A DNA stretch of 24,181 nt, from NCBI GenBank assembly GCA_937880585.1, contig CALFMR010000383.1, positions 1 to 24,181 of the forward strand, in the 5' to 3' direction. The notes under the pieces are model-generated. The model was not told where the DNA came from. It saw only the letters and a list, made by a program, of their open reading frames with translations, and ran no database searches. Source of the stretch: an uncultured Acidobacteriota bacterium. Lineage in GTDB: Bacteria; Acidobacteriota; Vicinamibacteria; Vicinamibacterales; SCN-69-37. This document shows positions 12,903 to 21,316 of the stretch, piece after piece (position 1 is the stretch's first letter; each line of letters opens with the position of its first letter). The translations under genes were made by a program, and so were the position numbers.

Positions 12903-14242
12903 AAGTGCTGCACGTGACGTTCTCGCTGCCGCCCGACCCGCCGGGCGGAACGGAGGTGCACGTGCGTGGCCTGTGCGCGGCGCTGCGGTCGACCGGTGTC
13001 GAGTCGGTCGTCGCGGCGCCCGCGGCGGCGGCAAGCACGGGCGAGCTCGACGGCATCCGGACGTACCGGTTTTCCATGTCGACGACGCCCGCCGATCTCG
13101 CCGTGCTGTACGGCGCGGGCGATGCCGCGGCGACGGCGTCGTTCGTCGAAATCCTCGAACGCGAGCGGCCTGACGTCGTGCATCAGCATGCGGTCACGCC
13201 GGCATGCTCGGCCGACATCCTCGCGACGGCGCGCGGGCGTCGTGCCGCCACGGTGTTGACCTACCACACGCCGGCCGCGTCCTGTCAGCGCGGCACGCTC
13301 CTGCGGTGGGGAAGCGAGGTGTGCTCGGGCGATCTTTCGCGCGAGCCCTGCGCCGCGTGCACGCTCCACGGGCTCGGCGTGCCGCGGCCATTCGCGCGGC
13401 TGCTCGCGGCGACGCCTCGTTCGTTCGGACGAACGCTCGCGCGGCGGCGCCTCGCGAGCGGTATCTGGACCGCGCTCCGCATGCCGGCGCTCATCGACGT
13501 CCATCACGCGCGCACGGCCGCGCTCTTCGCCGCTGCCGACCGCGTGATCGCGCCGGCGCCATGGGTAAGCGACCTGCTGCGGCGCAACGCCGTGCCCGAC
13601 GATCGGCTGACGCTTGTCCGTCAGGGTGTCGAGGAGGCCGAAGCGCGTACGCCACGGTCGCGGCGCGCGGGTGAACCGCTGCGGCTCGTGCATCTTGGAC
13701 GTCTCGATCCATCCAAAGGCACGACGCTACTAGTCGAAGCCGTTCGCGCGATTGCCGACGCACCGCTCACGCTCGACATCTTCGGCGTCGTGCAGGACGC
13801 GGCGGCGAGTGGCCGGCGATCGGCCATCGAGGCGCTCGCCGAAGGTGACACGCGCATCCGTGTCCTGCCGGCGCTGCCCGCCGACGGCGTCCACGCGCGG
13901 CTCGCCGACTATCACGCCGTCGTCGTGCCGTCGCAGGGAATGGAGACCGGGCCGCTCGTCGTGCTCGAGGCGTTCCGCGCGGGTCTGCCGGTGATCGGAT
14001 CCGCACTCGGCGGGATCCGCGACCTCGTCCGAGCTGACGTCGACGGTTGGCTCGTCGATCCGTTCGGATCGGTCGATGCGTGGTCGCGCGCGCTGACCCA
14101 TGCGGCGGCCGACGAAGGCGCGACCGAACGCTGGCGCGTGAACGTCAGGCCGCCGCGATCGATGGCCGACGTCGCACGTGAGACGCGGGCCGTGTACGAC
14201 GCCGCGATTGCCGCGCGCCGGCACGCTGCGGTCGCCTCGTGA
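12899..14242 (+). CDS. Glycosyltransferase family 4 with a four-cysteine insert
   Basis: A 447-residue GT-B fold retaining glycosyltransferase. The N-terminal domain begins VLHVTFSLPPDPPGGTEVHV, the donor-side glycine-rich loop. The C-terminal domain has LRLVHLGRLDPSKGTTLLVE and the E-x7-E motif ETGPLVVLE (E349, E357), followed by GLPVIGSALGGIRDLV. Between the domains lies a Cys-rich element: C129, C142, C151 and C154 (C-x12-C-x8-C-x2-C) in the phrases SCQRGTLLRWGSEVC and EPCAACTLHGLG. This could bind a metal or be structural; I recall similar stretches in other GT4 enzymes. The GTG start is fixed by the 4-nt GTGA overlap with the preceding stop. Sugar specificity is unknown. Confidence 0.92.
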   Translation: MKVLHVTFSLPPDPPGGTEVHVRGLCAALRSTGVESVVAAPAAAASTGELDGIRTYRFSMSTTPADLAVLYGAGDAAATASFVEILERERPDVVHQHAVTPACSADILATARGRRAATVLTYHTPAASCQRGTLLRWGSEVCSGDLSREPCAACTLHGLGVPRPFARLLAATPRSFGRTLARRRLASGIWTALRMPALIDVHHARTAALFAAADRVIAPAPWVSDLLRRNAVPDDRLTLVRQGVEEAEARTPRSRRAGEPLRLVHLGRLDPSKGTTLLVEAVRAIADAPLTLDIFGVVQDAAASGRRSAIEALAEGDTRIRVLPALPADGVHARLADYHAVVVPSQGMETGPLVVLEAFRAGLPVIGSALGGIRDLVRADVDGWLVDPFGSVDAWSRALTHAAADEGATERWRVNVRPPRSMADVARETRAVYDAAIAARRHAAVAS

Positions 14243-15402
14243 TGGGCACGACGCCGCCGCGCCGGCCGCGCGTTCTGTATGTGCAGTACACGAATCCGGC
14301 GGGCTATCCGCCAATCGAGCACAGCGCCGGCCTATTTGTCGACGCCGGTTGTGACGTGGTCCTGCTCGCCGTGGTCAGTGCGCAGGATCGCCTTCGCTTC
14401 ACCGAGCGGCCTCACGTCCGCGTCCGCGTCATGCGCGCCGCGCGACCTGGATGGCGGCAGAAGCTGCACTATGTGCGGTTCCTCGTGTGGACGTGCTGGT
14501 GGGCGTGGCGTTGGGCGCCGACGTGCGTATACGTGTCGGACCCGCTCGGTGCCCCCGCCGGCGTGCTTGCGGCACGGTTGCTCAGGCGACGCGTCATTTA
14601 TCACGAGCACGATGCGCCGTCCTATGCGCAGCCCACGTGGTTCTTCCGGCGGATCCTCGCCGCGCGGCGGGCGCTGGCGCGACGCGCCGTCGTTTCTGTC
14701 ATCCCGAACGCTGCGCGCGCGGAGACTTTCGCACGCGACACCGGCGCCAGTCGAGTCGCCGTGGTGTGGAATTGTCCACGTCGCGATGAGGTCGTGCCGC
14801 GACGCGCCGAACCGGTTTCGTCCGTACTCCACGTGCTCTATCAGGGATCGATCGTGCCCGCACGTCTGCCGGAAGAAATGATCGAAGCCGTGGGCCGCGT
14901 ACCGGCCGTCGATCTCACCATCGTTGGATACGAAACGGCCGGCGCGCCTGGCTACGGTCGGGTGCTGCTCGACATCGCCGCGCGCGTGGGCGCGGCCGAG
15001 CGCGTGCGCGTGGCAGGCACGACGCCAACGCGCGCGGACCTGATGCGCGACTGCGCGACATTTGACGTCGGCCTGTCGCTGCTGCCCGAGGAGGGCGGGG
15101 ACGTCAACGAAGAGCACATGACCGGTGCGTCGAACAAGCCATTCGACTATCTCGCGTGTGGCCTCGCGGTGCTCGTCACCGATCGGCCCGACTGGCGGGC
15201 GTTCTATGTCGATCCGGGCTATGCGCGTGCGTGTCATGCGCATTCGGTCGAGAGCCTCGTCGAGGCGTTCGCGTGGTTCGCGGCGCACGGTGCCGAGACG
15301 CGCGCCATGGGCGAACGGGGCCGGCAGCGCATCGCCGATGCCTGGTGTTACGACGAGATGTTCGCGCCGGTCCTCGACATGGCGCTCCACGGCGTCCAGT
15401 GA
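14242..15402 (+). CDS. Glycosyltransferase (GT4-like, GT-B fold)
   Basis: A 386-residue sugar transferase. The N-terminal domain carries RVLYVQYTNPAGYPPIEHSA and a hydrophobic, Trp-rich segment (VRFLVWTCWWAWRWAP) that may dip into the membrane where lipid-linked acceptor is presented. IYHEHDAPSY is typical of the acceptor-side cleft. The C-terminal domain shows VLHVLYQGSIVPARLPEEMI and a modified active-site stretch, ASNKPFDYLACGLAVLVTD, in place of a full E-x7-E. The start is the ATG overlapping the upstream stop as TGATG; a GTG one codon earlier is possible. Part of the coupled glycosyltransferase run; its sugar is not predictable. Confidence 0.88.
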   Translation: MGTTPPRRPRVLYVQYTNPAGYPPIEHSAGLFVDAGCDVVLLAVVSAQDRLRFTERPHVRVRVMRAARPGWRQKLHYVRFLVWTCWWAWRWAPTCVYVSDPLGAPAGVLAARLLRRRVIYHEHDAPSYAQPTWFFRRILAARRALARRAVVSVIPNAARAETFARDTGASRVAVVWNCPRRDEVVPRRAEPVSSVLHVLYQGSIVPARLPEEMIEAVGRVPAVDLTIVGYETAGAPGYGRVLLDIAARVGAAERVRVAGTTPTRADLMRDCATFDVGLSLLPEEGGDVNEEHMTGASNKPFDYLACGLAVLVTDRPDWRAFYVDPGYARACHAHSVESLVEAFAWFAAHGAETRAMGERGRQRIADAWCYDEMFAPVLDMALHGVQ

Positions 15403-16592
15403 TGCTCGCCGTCGTCGAAACGCATCCGGTTCAATATCACGCGCCCGTCTACCGCGCGGTGCAGCAACAGTTCGGCATTCCCGTCACTGCGATTTACGGA
15501 TCCGATTTCAGCGTCGCGGGGTACCGCGATGCTGAGTTCGGCGCGACGTTCGCGTGGGACACGGACCTGCTATCCGGCTACACGTCGATCTTTCTGACAC
15601 GCAGTGCGCCGGGAACTGCTCCCGACCTGCACACGCTCGCGACCGACGGCCTTCGCGAGGCGCTGCGGTCCGTGAATCCGCGCGCAACGATGGTCGTCGG
15701 TTACAGCCCGCGATTTCACCGCGTGGCGTGGCGCGAGGCGCGGGCGCTCGGGCGCCCCGTGCTCTTTCGTGGCGAGACGACCGACGTCGCGGTGAAACGC
15801 GCGTGGCCCGTCGCCGTCGCGCGCGATGCGGCGCTGCGGCTCGCGTATCGACGGTGCGCGGCATGCCTCTACATCGGCGAGCATTCGCGCGCGCATTTCG
15901 ATCGCCACGGCGTCGGACGCGATCGGTTGTTCTTCTCGCCGTACTGCATCGACGAGTCGACGTTCGCCGCGAGCGAGGATGTGCGTGAAGGCCTTCGCCG
16001 CGCCGGGCGCGACGAGATGAGCGTTCCGGACACCGCCGTCGTACTCCTGTATTCCGGCAAGCTCAGCGCGCGAAAGGGCATCGACTTGCTGATCCCAGCC
16101 GTGGCGCGTCTGCCGGAGGACGTGCGCGCGCGCGTCGTCGTCGCGCTCCTCGGCGAGGGAGAGCTCCGCGCCCGCATGATCGAGGACGGCGCTCGAGCGG
16201 GCGTCACGGTGAAGCCGCTCTGCTTTCGCAATCAGCGCGAGCGCAGCCGGTTCTATCACGCCGCGGACCTGCTCGTGCTGCCGAGCCGCGCGTCGGAGAC
16301 GTGGGGGCTCGTCACGAACGAAGCGCTCCTGCACGGTCTTCCGGTCGTCGTCTCGGATCGCGTGGGCTGCGCGCCTGACCTCGTGACGGATGGATCGACG
16401 GGAGCCGTCTTCGCGGCGGAGTCCGTGGAGAGCCTGGCCGCTGCACTCAGTCGAGTCTGGCCGCTCGTGGGGAGGGCCGACGTGCGCGAGGCGTCTCGTC
16501 GGCGCGCCGCCGATTACAGCTTGATGCGCGCGGCGGAAGGCATCGCGCACGCGTACCGGCGCGTGGTCGCACCCGCGCCGACGTTGCGATGA
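15402..16592 (+). CDS. Glycosyltransferase family 4
   Basis: A 396-residue GT-B enzyme. It opens MLAVVETHPVQYHAPVYRAV, the HPVQYxxPVyR phrase typical of a GT4 subgroup in bacterial polysaccharide loci. The second domain has VLLYSGKLSARKGIDLLIPA (the nucleotide-sugar Gly-Lys loop) and the E-x7-E motif ETWGLVTNE (E299, E307), then GLPVVVSDRVGCAPDLV. The ATG overlaps the preceding stop by one base (TGATG), and its stop overlaps the next start (ATGA). The reading frame is open upstream as well, but family homology begins at this ATG. Donor sugar unknown. Confidence 0.92.
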   Translation: MLAVVETHPVQYHAPVYRAVQQQFGIPVTAIYGSDFSVAGYRDAEFGATFAWDTDLLSGYTSIFLTRSAPGTAPDLHTLATDGLREALRSVNPRATMVVGYSPRFHRVAWREARALGRPVLFRGETTDVAVKRAWPVAVARDAALRLAYRRCAACLYIGEHSRAHFDRHGVGRDRLFFSPYCIDESTFAASEDVREGLRRAGRDEMSVPDTAVVLLYSGKLSARKGIDLLIPAVARLPEDVRARVVVALLGEGELRARMIEDGARAGVTVKPLCFRNQRERSRFYHAADLLVLPSRASETWGLVTNEALLHGLPVVVSDRVGCAPDLVTDGSTGAVFAAESVESLAAALSRVWPLVGRADVREASRRRAADYSLMRAAEGIAHAYRRVVAPAPTLR

Positions 16593-17617
16593 GCGCGCGC
16601 GTCCTCATCGTCGGTCATCCCGGCGAGACGCACCTTGGTGGCCACCTGATGCGCGCCGCCGCCTCGCTCGGCGTCGACGCGACGATCGTCGATGCCAGTG
16701 CGGCGTACGACGGATCGGCCTGGCGGCGTCGCGCGAACTGGTGGTTGCGGGGACATCGTCCGGCGCGCCTCGAGGCGTTCACGCGCGCGGTCGTCGACGC
16801 GGCGCACAATGCCGCGCCGGACGTCCTGCTCGCAACCGGCCTCGCACCGGTCACCGTTGACGGCTTGCGTACGATCGCCGCCACTGGCGTGCGACTGGTC
16901 AACTATCTGACCGACGACCCGTGGAATCCCGCGCATCGCGCGCCGTGGTTCTTCTCCGCGCTCCGAGCCTACGACGACGTGTTCACGCCTCGCCAATCGA
17001 ATCTCGGCGATCTCAGGACGATCGGTGCGTCCGATGTGTCGTATCTGCCGTTTGGCTACGATCCGGACATCCATCGTCCGCCGTCGACACTCACGAACGA
17101 CGACCGCCTGCGGTACGAGGCAGACGTGATGTTCGCCGGAGGCGCCGATCGCGAGCGCGTCGCGACCCTACGGCCCCTCATCGCCGACGGCCTGCGCGTG
17201 GCGCTCTATGGCGGCTACTGGGATCGCGATCCGGCGACGCGCGCGTCGGCGCGCGGGTTCCTCGACGCCGAAGGCATTCGGCACGCGGTTAGCGCCGCGC
17301 GGCTGTGTCTATGTCTCGTCCGCCGCGCCAATCGTGATGGCCACGCCATGCGCTCGTTCGAGGTGCCGGCGATCGGCGGCTGTCCGCTCGTCGAAGACAC
17401 CACCGAGCATCGTGCCATTTTCGGGCCGGACGGCGACGCCGCCGCGTACTTCGATTCGCCGGAAGCGATGGTGCGTGAAGCGCGCGCCCTGCTCTCCGCA
17501 CCGGAGCGGCGACGCCAACTGGCTGACGCCGCGCATGCGCGAATCACGCGCGGCGGCCACACCTATCGCGACCGGCTCACGGTCATTCTCGAGACCGCGA
17601 AGAGAGGGCGAGTGTAA
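16589..17617 (+). CDS. CgeB-like glycosyltransferase
   Basis: A 342-residue protein resembling the CgeB/glycosyltransferase-like family. It starts RVLIVGHPGETHLGGHLMRA. NYLTDDPWNPAHRAPWF and YDDVFTPRQSNLGDL, then YLPFGYDPDIHRPP, are the hallmark phrases of this family, where a short DDPWN-type motif precedes the interdomain linker. The C-terminal half has DVMFAGGADRERVATLRPL, RDGHAMRSFEVPAIGGCPLV and EHRAIFGPDGDAAAYFD. These are the GT-B donor domain with an FEVPA..G motif in place of the usual E-x7-E. A role in glycan assembly is inferred from its place among glycosyltransferases, joined by ATGA upstream and TAATG downstream overlaps. Confidence 0.87.
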   Translation: MSARVLIVGHPGETHLGGHLMRAAASLGVDATIVDASAAYDGSAWRRRANWWLRGHRPARLEAFTRAVVDAAHNAAPDVLLATGLAPVTVDGLRTIAATGVRLVNYLTDDPWNPAHRAPWFFSALRAYDDVFTPRQSNLGDLRTIGASDVSYLPFGYDPDIHRPPSTLTNDDRLRYEADVMFAGGADRERVATLRPLIADGLRVALYGGYWDRDPATRASARGFLDAEGIRHAVSAARLCLCLVRRANRDGHAMRSFEVPAIGGCPLVEDTTEHRAIFGPDGDAAAYFDSPEAMVREARALLSAPERRRQLADAAHARITRGGHTYRDRLTVILETAKRGRV

Positions 17618-18837
17618 TGGCCGGCGGCCGCCCCCCGAGATCCCTGCAGATTGCCATCGTCGCGCACGGCCGGTTTCACGCGTTCGATCTGGCGCGCGAG
17701 CTCATCGCCCGCGGACATGACGTGACGCTGCTCACGAACTATCCACGCTGGGCCGTCACGCGGTTCGGCGTACCGGCGTCGTCGGTGAAGAGTTTCGTCG
17801 CACACGGCGCGGTCACGCGGCTGGCCGGCCGACTACCGTCAGTCGCCCGCCGGCTGTCGGCCGAACGCCGACTGCACCGCATGTTTGGACGCTGGGCGGA
17901 GCGGGTGCTGCGCCAGCGCCGATGGGATATCGTGCACTGCTGGAGCGGCGCGTCCGAGGAAATCCTGCTCTCGAAGCGCGTCGTCGGCCACACGGTGCTC
18001 ATGCGTGGATCGAGCCATATCGCCGTCCAGGCACGACTGCTCGCGGACGAAGCGCGGCAGGCGGGCGTCGCGATCGATCGGCCGAGCCCGTGGATGGTCG
18101 CCCGTGAGATGCGCGAGTACGCGCAGGCCGAGCGGATTCTGGTGCTCTCGACGTTCGCCCGGCAGACGTTCATCGACGAGGGCACGAGCGACGACCGACT
18201 GATGGTCTTGCCGCTCGGAGCTGACGCGTCGGCGTTTCGACCGGGGCCAGACGCTGCAGCCGGCCGCGCGCGGCGTATCCTTGCTCGTGAGCCGCTGCGC
18301 GTGCTCCTGTGCGGCGCCGTCTCGTTCCGTAAGGGCGTGCGGCACGTCGCTCGCCTGGTCAGCGAGGTCGATGCGACGCGCGTGCAATTCACATGGGTCG
18401 GCGCCGTGCTGCCCGAAGCCGCGGCGCTGGCGGCTCAGCTTCGGTCGCGCGGTGTTCGGGTCATGGGTCACGTGCCGCAGCAGCGGCTGTCTGCGCTGTA
18501 CGCCGAGGCGGACGTGTTTCTGTTTCCCACGATTGAAGACGGCTACGGCATGGTGCTCGCGCAGGCACAGGCCGCCGGATTGCCAGCGCTCGCCACGACG
18601 CACAGTGCCGCGCCCGATGTCATACGCCATGGCGACAACGGCTGGCTCGTCGAATCCGGAGACGTGCAGGGGATGGTCGACGTGCTGAACTGGTGCGATC
18701 GCGAGCGGGCGTCGCTCGCCGCCATGGCCGCACGCGTCTACCGCGACGGGTGGCCGCGCTCGTGGTCGACGGTCGCCGCCGACTTCGAATCGATGGCGGT
18801 CGCACTCCGTGACGGGGCGGCCGGAGACCGCGCATGA
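17617..18837 (+). CDS. Glycosyltransferase family 4 (E-x7-E variant with Gln)
   Basis: A 406-residue GT-B enzyme. The N-terminus contains LQIAIVAHGRFHAFDLAREL and HDVTLLTNYPRWAVTRFG. The donor domain has RVLLCGAVSFRKGVRHVARL and EDGYGMVLAQAQAAGLPALA. At the catalytic motif the second Glu is a Gln (D308 to Q316; E307 precedes). I recall this Q form from a recognised branch of GT4, so it need not mean loss of activity. Start ATG at 17617 overlaps the upstream TAA by one base, after an AG-rich stretch (AGAGAGGGCG). The stop overlaps the polymerase start by ATGA, tying polymerase expression to this gene. Confidence 0.92.
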   Translation: MAGGRPPRSLQIAIVAHGRFHAFDLARELIARGHDVTLLTNYPRWAVTRFGVPASSVKSFVAHGAVTRLAGRLPSVARRLSAERRLHRMFGRWAERVLRQRRWDIVHCWSGASEEILLSKRVVGHTVLMRGSSHIAVQARLLADEARQAGVAIDRPSPWMVAREMREYAQAERILVLSTFARQTFIDEGTSDDRLMVLPLGADASAFRPGPDAAAGRARRILAREPLRVLLCGAVSFRKGVRHVARLVSEVDATRVQFTWVGAVLPEAAALAAQLRSRGVRVMGHVPQQRLSALYAEADVFLFPTIEDGYGMVLAQAQAAGLPALATTHSAAPDVIRHGDNGWLVESGDVQGMVDVLNWCDRERASLAAMAARVYRDGWPRSWSTVAADFESMAVALRDGAAGDRA

Positions 18838-20207
18838 CCAGCGACGCGGATCTGGCGTTCTGGGTCGTTGTCTGGGCGATTGTCGCGGTGTTTCTCCTCG
18901 TGCGCCACTGGCGCGACGGCGCCGGGACCGGCCTGCTCTTCGCCTACGTGCTCGGCTTCGGCGCCTTGCACTGGTTTTGCGCCGTCCTGTATCTGCTGCC
19001 GTGGCACATGGGCTACAACGGCTGGCTGACCGCTGAAGGCCTGCGCCAGTCGGGCATCGCGATTCTCGCGCTCGCCGCCGGGGCCGAGGTCGTCGCGCAA
19101 TTCGCCCGGCGCGGCCAGCTCGGCGAGGCGAAAACCCTGGCGCCCGCGCCCGTCGACGACCGGCTCGTGCGGCTCTATTTCCTGGCTGGCGGACTGCTGT
19201 TCGTGTGCGTGATGCCGCTCGCGGGCCGCGTCGCGAGTCTGACGGCCTTCGTCTCGACCGGCTCGTTGCTCGTCGTCGTCGCCGTGAGCCTCTGTTGCTG
19301 GAATGCCTGGGTGAGAGGTCAGCGCGGCCGCTTCTGGTTCTGGCTGCTCGCGTCGTGTATCTGGCCGCTCGTGACGATCGTGGGCCAGGGATTCCTCGGG
19401 TACGGCCTGGGCTTCACGCTCATGACGTTCACCTTCGTCGCCGCCTTCTATCGTCCGCGATGGCGCGTGGCGGTGGCGACCGTGCTGTTGGGATATCTGG
19501 GGCTGTCGGTCTACGTGACCTACATGCGTGACCGCCGCGACATCCGCGAGGTCGTCTGGAGCGGGGCGGCGCTCGCGGACCGGATCGCGAGCGTCGAGAC
19601 GACCTTTCTCGATCCGGAGTTCTTCGACTTCCATCGGACCGACCACCTGATGCGGGTCGAAGAACGCCTCAATCAGGACGCGCTCGTCGGCGCGGCCGTC
19701 GCCTACCTCGCGAGCCGTCCGCACGAACTGGCGCGAGGCGCGACCTTCGTTCAGGCACTCGCCGCGCTCGTGCCGCGCGCGATCTGGCCGAACAAGCCGG
19801 TCGTCGGCGGCAGCGGCGATCTCGTCACGACCTACACGGGCATCCGCTTCGCTGAAGGCACGAGCGTCGGCATCGGCCAGGTCATGGAGGCCTACGTCAA
19901 CTTCGGACGTGACGGCGTCGTCGTCCTGTTTTTCGTCCTGGGCGGCGTCATCGTGTGGGTCGACCGCTGGTCCGCGCTTCGACTCCGTCAGGGCGACGGC
20001 ACAGCCTTCCTCGTGTGGTACCTGCCCGGTTTGTGTCTCCTGCAAGTCGGTGGTTCGCTGAGCGAGATGACCGCCGCGGCCGCGGCCTCCTGGGTCATGG
20101 CGTTCATGGTGAACCGCGTGGCCGCGTACAAACGCTGGACGCATGGCGACGACTCGGTGAACGCCTCGACGCCCGAGGCCGCGATCCACCAAAGCGAGGT
20201 TCGGTAG
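18834..20207 (+). CDS. Wzy-like O-antigen/oligosaccharide repeat-unit polymerase
   Basis: A 457-residue polytopic inner-membrane protein with around ten or eleven hydrophobic helices, such as LAFWVVVWAIVAVFLLV, FWLLASCIWPLVTIVG and VVVLFFVLGGVIVW. A large periplasm-type loop in the second half carries LVPRAIWPNKPVVGG (V313-G327 region) and GTSVGIGQVMEAYVNFG. I associate these phrases with oligosaccharide-repeat polymerase-like membrane proteins in polysaccharide loci. Wzy proteins have little sequence identity, so the call rests on topology, these motifs and the location among glycosyltransferases. It would join repeat units on undecaprenyl diphosphate at the periplasmic face. A ligase or other glycan membrane enzyme is the alternative. 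Start fixed by the ATGA overlap; the stop overlaps the next GTG (TAGTG). Confidence 0.75.
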   Translation: MTSDADLAFWVVVWAIVAVFLLVRHWRDGAGTGLLFAYVLGFGALHWFCAVLYLLPWHMGYNGWLTAEGLRQSGIAILALAAGAEVVAQFARRGQLGEAKTLAPAPVDDRLVRLYFLAGGLLFVCVMPLAGRVASLTAFVSTGSLLVVVAVSLCCWNAWVRGQRGRFWFWLLASCIWPLVTIVGQGFLGYGLGFTLMTFTFVAAFYRPRWRVAVATVLLGYLGLSVYVTYMRDRRDIREVVWSGAALADRIASVETTFLDPEFFDFHRTDHLMRVEERLNQDALVGAAVAYLASRPHELARGATFVQALAALVPRAIWPNKPVVGGSGDLVTTYTGIRFAEGTSVGIGQVMEAYVNFGRDGVVVLFFVLGGVIVWVDRWSALRLRQGDGTAFLVWYLPGLCLLQVGGSLSEMTAAAAASWVMAFMVNRVAAYKRWTHGDDSVNASTPEAAIHQSEVR

Positions 20208-21316
20208 TGGGCCCGGCGCTTGCGGCCATCACGCTCGGCGCGCAGGGTGGTGGTGTGGCAGTGGTGTCGCGGCTGTTGTGGCGCGCGCTGCGGTCGCGTT
20301 GGGGGGATGCCGCCACGCTCGTTCCGCTCGTCAGCGAAGATGACGCATCGCTGTCACTCGAGTCCACGACGCTCGATCGCATGAAGTTCGGCACGCGTCT
20401 CGCCCTCGAACAGGCGATCGGCCGCTCGTCGTGGATCGTCTATAGCCACCTGGCGGTCGCGCAGGTGCAGCGCTTCGTGCCGCCCGGTCTCCGACGGCCG
20501 TACGCCGTGTTCATTCATGGCATCGAGGTCTGGCGGCCTTTGCCGATCGCCCAGCACGCCGTGCTCGCGGGTGCCGCGTTGCGCCTTGCCAACTCCGAAC
20601 ACACGGCTGCTCGCGTACGCGCGCTCCATCCGAGCATCGGTCCGATCGACGCGTGTCCGCTGGCGCTACCAGACGATGAGCACGCGCACGGCCTCACGAC
20701 AACGCTGCCGGTCGCCGTCGGTCCGCACGCCGCGATCATCGTCGCGCGGATGGATGCCGGCGAGCGCTACAAGGGACACGATGCGCTGCTCGAGGCCTGG
20801 CCGACCGTCCTGCGCCGCGTGCCGGCTGCCCAGCTCATCGTCGTCGGCGATGGCGACGACGCCCCGCGGCTTCGCACGAAGGCGAGAACGCTCGGCGTGG
20901 GGGACGCAGTCGCGTTCACCGGATTCGTTGACGCGGCCGTCCGCGACGCGCTGTACGACCAGGCTGCGGTCTTCGCCATGCCGAGCCGCGGCGAGGGATT
21001 CGGCCTGGCGTACCTCGAGGCCATGTCGCATGGTCTGCCGTGCATCGGCTCCACGCACGACGCGGCGGGCGAGATCGTCACGAACGACGTCACGGGATTC
21101 CTCGTCGATCAGATGGACACGTCGGCGCTTGCTGATCGGATCAGTCGATTGCTCGGCGATGCCGACCTTCGCGGCGCGATGGGCGCGCGAGGGCGCACGC
21201 GCGTCCAACGTGAGTTCACCGAGACCGCGTTCGCCGCTCGGCTGCTCGCGCTTCTGGACCGCGCCATGCCGGCGAGCGTCTCTCACCCGGCGTCGCTGGC
21301 GTCGCCCGGTGCCTGA
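20207..21316 (+). CDS. Glycosyltransferase family 4
   Basis: A 369-residue GT-B enzyme. The N-terminal domain begins AAITLGAQGGGVAVVSRLLW (Gly-rich loop), with YAVFIHGIEVWRPL in the acceptor cleft and LANSEHTAARV before the linker. The donor domain has AIIVARMDAGERYKGHDALL, LIVVGDGDDAPRL and the E-x7-E motif EGFGLAYLE (E263, E271), followed by GLPCIGSTHDAAGEIV. The GTG start shares its first G with the TAG of the polymerase gene; upstream sequence in the same frame overlaps that gene and lacks homology. The next GTG follows the stop directly. Confidence 0.92.
   Translation: MGPALAAITLGAQGGGVAVVSRLLWRALRSRWGDAATLVPLVSEDDASLSLESTTLDRMKFGTRLALEQAIGRSSWIVYSHLAVAQVQRFVPPGLRRPYAVFIHGIEVWRPLPIAQHAVLAGAALRLANSEHTAARVRALHPSIGPIDACPLALPDDEHAHGLTTTLPVAVGPHAAIIVARMDAGERYKGHDALLEAWPTVLRRVPAAQLIVVGDGDDAPRLRTKARTLGVGDAVAFTGFVDAAVRDALYDQAAVFAMPSRGEGFGLAYLEAMSHGLPCIGSTHDAAGEIVTNDVTGFLVDQMDTSALADRISRLLGDADLRGAMGARGRTRVQREFTETAFAARLLALLDRAMPASVSHPASLASPGA

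Noticed and set aside
18535..18564. Loss of the second catalytic Glu (Gln at 316) as evidence of an inactive glycosyltransferase
   Set aside because: I recall the E/D...Q form from a recognised GT4 branch, and the rest of the fold is intact, so inactivity is not supported.
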